A stretch of DNA of 17,958 nt from Mageeibacillus sp. UBA1255. GTDB lineage: Bacteria > Bacillota > Clostridia > UBA1212 > UBA1255. The stretch is from assembly GCA_002308795.1 (NCBI GenBank), contig DBVV01000107.1, positions 264 through 18,221 on the forward strand, in the 5' to 3' direction. This document shows, piece after piece, positions 15,474 through 17,958 of the stretch. How positions within the stretch are numbered: position 1 is the stretch's first letter; every line of letters starts with the position of its first letter. The position numbers and the translations under genes were made by a program. A model generated the notes under the pieces. It searched no databases. It saw nothing but the letters and a program-made list of their open reading frames with translations, and was not told the origin of the DNA.

Positions 15474-17174
15474 TTATCCTTTGCTCGATAAAAGCTCATC
15501 CAGGGCAGACGACTGAACGTGATCGAACCGGTAGTACTGACCGCCATAATTCAGGTATCCACTCATATCATATAACGTGGACCTGCTGCCGTCAGCATGA
15601 TAGAGCTCCAGCACCCAGGCCATCCCGGTACGGAATTCAACATCGTCGATCTCTGATAAGTTGAGAAGGGAAAGCGTGCTGGTGATACGCTCGATCGCGG
15701 CGGGATCGGTCACGTCCCAGTAATACGAGGGGTTCTCGGGTTCAGATGACAGCTCGATGCGGACAATATCAGACGTGGGGAGTATTTCTGAACCGTTCAC
15801 AGGCACGAGAGCGGTGTAAAGAGCATGCACTTCATCCAGCGTCAATTTCACGCAGCCGATCTTTTTCATTGTTAAAAGGTCCGTGACCCGGGCGAATGCT
15901 CCGTAGTGTGAAAATTCGTACAATTCGATCAGATATTTGTAAGCGCATTGATCGGGCCGCGAAGCAGACAAAATAATGCCGAGCAGCATAGTATCACGAT
16001 TCCCCGGATCTTCCGCCAAAATAGGCTTGTTGTCAAGCGCGTTGAAGATCGTGTTGTGGAGAGCGCCGGAGGAATTGTCCCTGACGGTGAGGTGCGGCGG
16101 AAGCACACCATTGCAAAGTGCGTCGTAGTCAATAACATCTGAGCTGAATGTGGAGACCACCGGCCTGTCGGCAATGCGTATGAAGCGCAGGCTTCCGTTC
16201 AGCACTCCTATTTCGAAAGGCTTTTCAAGCATTTCTTCGTCGGTCGGTTCCGTCGGGATGATATTCCCGTGTTCGTCAATATTGAAGCTGCCGTCCGAAT
16301 ACACGAGCTTTCTGTCGTTTAAAAACAGATTGTTCCCGTCGAAACTGAAAGATAACTGCTCAAAATCGGGTTTTGTTATGTCGATATTAAGCAGTGTCCG
16401 TATCTCGTTGATATCGAAGATAGATAAAGATTCAATATATGAGCCGGAACCCCAGCAATAATGCGCAACCAGATCCTTAGTGCCGTTGCCGTCCGCGTCC
16501 CATAGGTACAGTTCTTTGAATTGGCCACCGAGCGCCTCGAACCGGTAAATGACGCCATTAAGCATGAGAAACGTTGCCACGCGGGGCTTTACCAGGAACA
16601 GTTCGATATCCGCGTTTTCCGTCAGGATACCGGGTGGGGTGATGTTAAATACGCCTGTGATGTTAGCTGTGTTAAAGTCGGTTATGGTTTCGCCGTTGCC
16701 TAAAATGTCCAAACGGCTGGTTCTGCTTTCCATTTTGATTCCGTTCTGCTTGAGCTGCGAAAGGAACTCGTCCGTGTGGAGCGTGCTCGTGCTGTTATAA
16801 TCCGGAACAAACAGAGAATTGTCGAAATTGTCGTCGCCGGTGGTATGGGTGGCGGTCGGCTCGTCTGAAGGGGCGCCGGTCTTGTGGGGGTCAGTTGGCG
16901 CCTCTAAGTTAGCAGGTGTGGCCTCATCCGGTTCCGGCGTACCGGCGGACAATTGATAATCTGGCCCGGTGTGTGTATTGTTTTTATTATTATATCGCGC
17001 CCCCAGCAGGATCCCGGTGACGAGCCCGGCGGCAACGAGCAGCACCACGACCGATGCCACTATCACCGTTTTCCACGGACTGCCGCCGCCGCTTTTCTTC
17101 GCAATCGCCTGAGCGTCGTTGACCAGCTCGCCGTCAATTTTTTTGATCGATTCTATTAATAATTCGGTTTTCAT
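15474..17174 (-). CDS. Probable anti-sigma factor, single-pass membrane protein
   Basis: This 566-residue protein has a short cytoplasmic N-terminus of 34 residues and one transmembrane helix at about 36-58. A Thr/Pro/Glu-rich external linker (64-112) follows, then a large external domain. Its ATG overlaps the stop of the ECF sigma gene by four bases, the classic arrangement of a sigma factor with its membrane-bound inhibitor, and is preceded by AAAGGAG. The N-terminal segment (MKTELLIESIKKIDGELV) is presumably the sigma-binding part; no HxxxCxxC zinc anti-sigma motif is present. Outside the membrane, DADGNGTKD at 226-234 places Asp226, Asp228, Asn230 and Asp234 like a calcium-binding loop, within the LWDADGNGTKDLV phrase common in VCBS/FG-GAP-like repeats. 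I do not recognise the rest (about 250-566). Anti-sigma function is inferred from context, not from a recognised domain. Confidence 0.75.
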   Translation of the reverse strand: MKTELLIESIKKIDGELVNDAQAIAKKSGGGSPWKTVIVASVVVLLVAAGLVTGILLGARYNNKNNTHTGPDYQLSAGTPEPDEATPANLEAPTDPHKTGAPSDEPTATHTTGDDNFDNSLFVPDYNSTSTLHTDEFLSQLKQNGIKMESRTSRLDILGNGETITDFNTANITGVFNITPPGILTENADIELFLVKPRVATFLMLNGVIYRFEALGGQFKELYLWDADGNGTKDLVAHYCWGSGSYIESLSIFDINEIRTLLNIDITKPDFEQLSFSFDGNNLFLNDRKLVYSDGSFNIDEHGNIIPTEPTDEEMLEKPFEIGVLNGSLRFIRIADRPVVSTFSSDVIDYDALCNGVLPPHLTVRDNSSGALHNTIFNALDNKPILAEDPGNRDTMLLGIILSASRPDQCAYKYLIELYEFSHYGAFARVTDLLTMKKIGCVKLTLDEVHALYTALVPVNGSEILPTSDIVRIELSSEPENPSYYWDVTDPAAIERITSTLSLLNLSEIDDVEFRTGMAWVLELYHADGSRSTLYDMSGYLNYGGQYYRFDHVQSSALDELLSSKG

Positions 17175-17737
17175 TTCAGGAACTCTCCTTTGTTCAGCGC
17201 GTCGGACAACTTGTCCCGCGTCCGTTTGAGCGTCATTTTGACCTTGCTTTCTCCGATCCCGAACCGTTTCGCGATGTCGGCGATGCTGTCTCCGAACCAG
17301 TACCTGCGGATGAATATCCTGCGCTCCAGGTCCCGCCTTCCTCTCAAAAATTCGGAGATCGCCGCGGCCAGTTCGTCTGCGTCCGCATCAGCTTCCACGT
17401 TCGTGCGGGCGGCAACGTCTTCCAGTTCTTCGTACGGTGCGGCTTCCCGCTCGGCCTGACGCTTTTCGGCGCTGTTGGCCCTGGCCCGGTCAAGTGAAAT
17501 GTTGCGGGTCAATGTTTTGAGGTACGCTTTGAGGTTCGACGGTCGTACGTCGGCAATATTGTCCCAGGCTGCCATCAGGGCGTCGTTTACACACTCCTCG
17601 GCGTCGCGCTGGTCGCGCAGTATGCCGCGTGCGATCCCTTCTAGCAGTGTTCCGTATTTCTGCCTTGCTTCTTCCGGCGCCCGCTCGTCGCGTTCTACAA
17701 ACAGCCGGATGATCTCGTCGTCTTTCAAAGCTGCCAA
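17171..17737 (-). CDS. ECF-type RNA polymerase sigma factor
   Basis: This 188-residue sigma-70 family protein is of the extracytoplasmic-function group, which directs RNA polymerase to a small regulon in response to envelope signals. Sigma region 2 covers about 10-90, with the core-binding RDAEECVNDALMAAWDN (44-60) and the -10 binding region LKAYLKTLTRNISLDRAR. A variable acidic linker (100-125) follows. Region 4 is at about 133-182, with the helix-turn-helix DSIADIAKRFGIGESKVKM (150-168). Region 3 is absent, as expected. Translation appears to begin at TTG (17735-17737), five bases after GGAGG; a second TTG four codons on is badly spaced. It is followed by the overlapping membrane protein gene, its likely anti-sigma factor. 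Upstream lie a sigma-A-like promoter and a direct repeat. Confidence 0.92.
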   Translation of the reverse strand: MAALKDDEIIRLFVERDERAPEEARQKYGTLLEGIARGILRDQRDAEECVNDALMAAWDNIADVRPSNLKAYLKTLTRNISLDRARANSAEKRQAEREAAPYEELEDVAARTNVEADADADELAAAISEFLRGRRDLERRIFIRRYWFGDSIADIAKRFGIGESKVKMTLKRTRDKLSDALNKGEFLK

Positions 17738-17807
17738 GCCGCCCTCCTTTTTTTTGCTGATCGGTCTGAAAAGCTTTTCACCAACTTAGTCGTATTCTGT
17801 GGCCTGT

Positions 17808-17830
17808 GCGTCACAAACACGCGTCACAAA
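17808..17830 (-). repeat. Tandem 10-base repeat upstream of the sigma gene
   Basis: GCGTCACAAA occurs at 17808-17817 and again at 17821-17830, separated by CAC (TTTGTGACGC when read in the direction of the sigma gene). The 13-base period and position, 70-95 bases before the start codon and inside the predicted leader, suggest a protein-binding site. A sequence GGAAC (17841-17845 on the minus strand), resembling the -35 element of ECF promoters, lies just upstream with the repeat at about the -10 distance. An autoregulatory promoter is therefore possible, though no good -10 match is seen. Confidence 0.5.
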
Positions 17831-17862
17831 AGAGGAAAAAGTTCCTAACTTTACTCAGTGAC

Positions 17863-17891
17863 ATTATACCGCATATTTATAGCCCGTTAAA
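17863..17891 (-). promoter_or_regulatory. Probable sigma-A promoter of the ECF sigma operon
   Basis: On the minus strand a consensus TATAAT (17863-17868) is preceded after 17 bases by a weak TTTAAC (17886-17891). The predicted transcript has a leader of about 120 bases before the TTG at 17737, which would contain the direct repeat. The 221 bases from 17738 to the window end otherwise show only a ribosome binding site (AAAGGAGGG) and the doubtful coding tail at the edge. Confidence 0.5.
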
Positions 17892-17958
17892 GGTGTCCTT
17901 CTTTCTCATCCTTATTACCTGCCTTGCGAAGCCGAGTGAATGGCTAAGAATTTTGTTT
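17877..17958 (-). CDS. Possible C-terminal end of a gene entering from the right
   Basis: One minus-strand frame is open from the window edge to a TAA at 17877-17879 and would encode 26 residues ending RMRKKDTFNGL. The composition is plausible for a protein C-terminus, but a second frame is also open for some distance and no family is recognisable. It would overlap the -35 region of the sigma promoter. Very low confidence. Confidence 0.2.
   Translation of the reverse strand, partial: NKILSHSLGFARQVIRMRKKDTFNGL

Noticed and set aside
1..17958. Phage, transposon or toxin-antitoxin system.
   Set aside because: No integrase, transposase, terminal inverted repeat or paired small genes were seen; the DUF4143 ATPase is the only gene suggestive of transfer.

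Overview
The window looks like chromosomal DNA of a moderately GC-rich member of the Clostridia (Bacillota). The evidence is the Gram-positive type RpoB and RpoC sequences, strong AGGAGG-type ribosome binding sites, TTGACA/TATAAT-like promoters, clostridial-type EtfA and EtfB, and Thr/Pro/Glu-rich linkers after a lipobox or membrane anchor. I cannot place it below class from sequence reading alone.

Left third (1-5742): the 3' part of rpoB, then complete rpoC, then a clear intrinsic terminator. Both large RNA polymerase subunits end in long acidic tails. The ribosomal-protein and elongation-factor genes (rpsL, rpsG, fusA) that often follow rpoC are absent. A small six-helix DUF308/HdeD-type membrane protein comes next (5761-6363).

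One-carbon/flavoprotein operon (6403-9867, minus strand): from its promoter at 9960-9988 the order is methylenetetrahydrofolate reductase-like (metF), etfB, etfA, and a methyltetrahydrofolate:corrinoid methyltransferase. All three junctions are 4-base ATGA overlaps, so the four proteins are probably made together. The simplest reading is a methyl-branch module. The methyltransferase moves a methyl group between tetrahydrofolate and a corrinoid protein, the reductase interconverts methyl- and methylene-tetrahydrofolate, and the electron-transfer flavoprotein is its redox partner. This operon is the most interesting part of the window.

Sugar/surface region (10098-14031, minus strand): a secreted lipoprotein of unknown function and a cytoplasmic GH36-type alpha-galactosidase. 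Each has its own promoter, and the lipoprotein has a terminator.

Right part (14046-17958): a DUF4143-type AAA ATPase on the plus strand, with lower GC than its neighbours, a poor TTG start and a 33-base-period motif across its 5' end. It is probably an acquired gene, perhaps damaged at its start. Convergent to it is an ECF sigma factor gene overlapping a gene for a single-pass membrane protein with a large external domain, probably its anti-sigma factor. The upstream region of the sigma gene holds a sigma-A-like promoter and a 10-base direct repeat.

No tRNA, rRNA, CRISPR array, insertion sequence or phage gene was seen. Every stretch of more than 150 bases without a gene is described in the entries.
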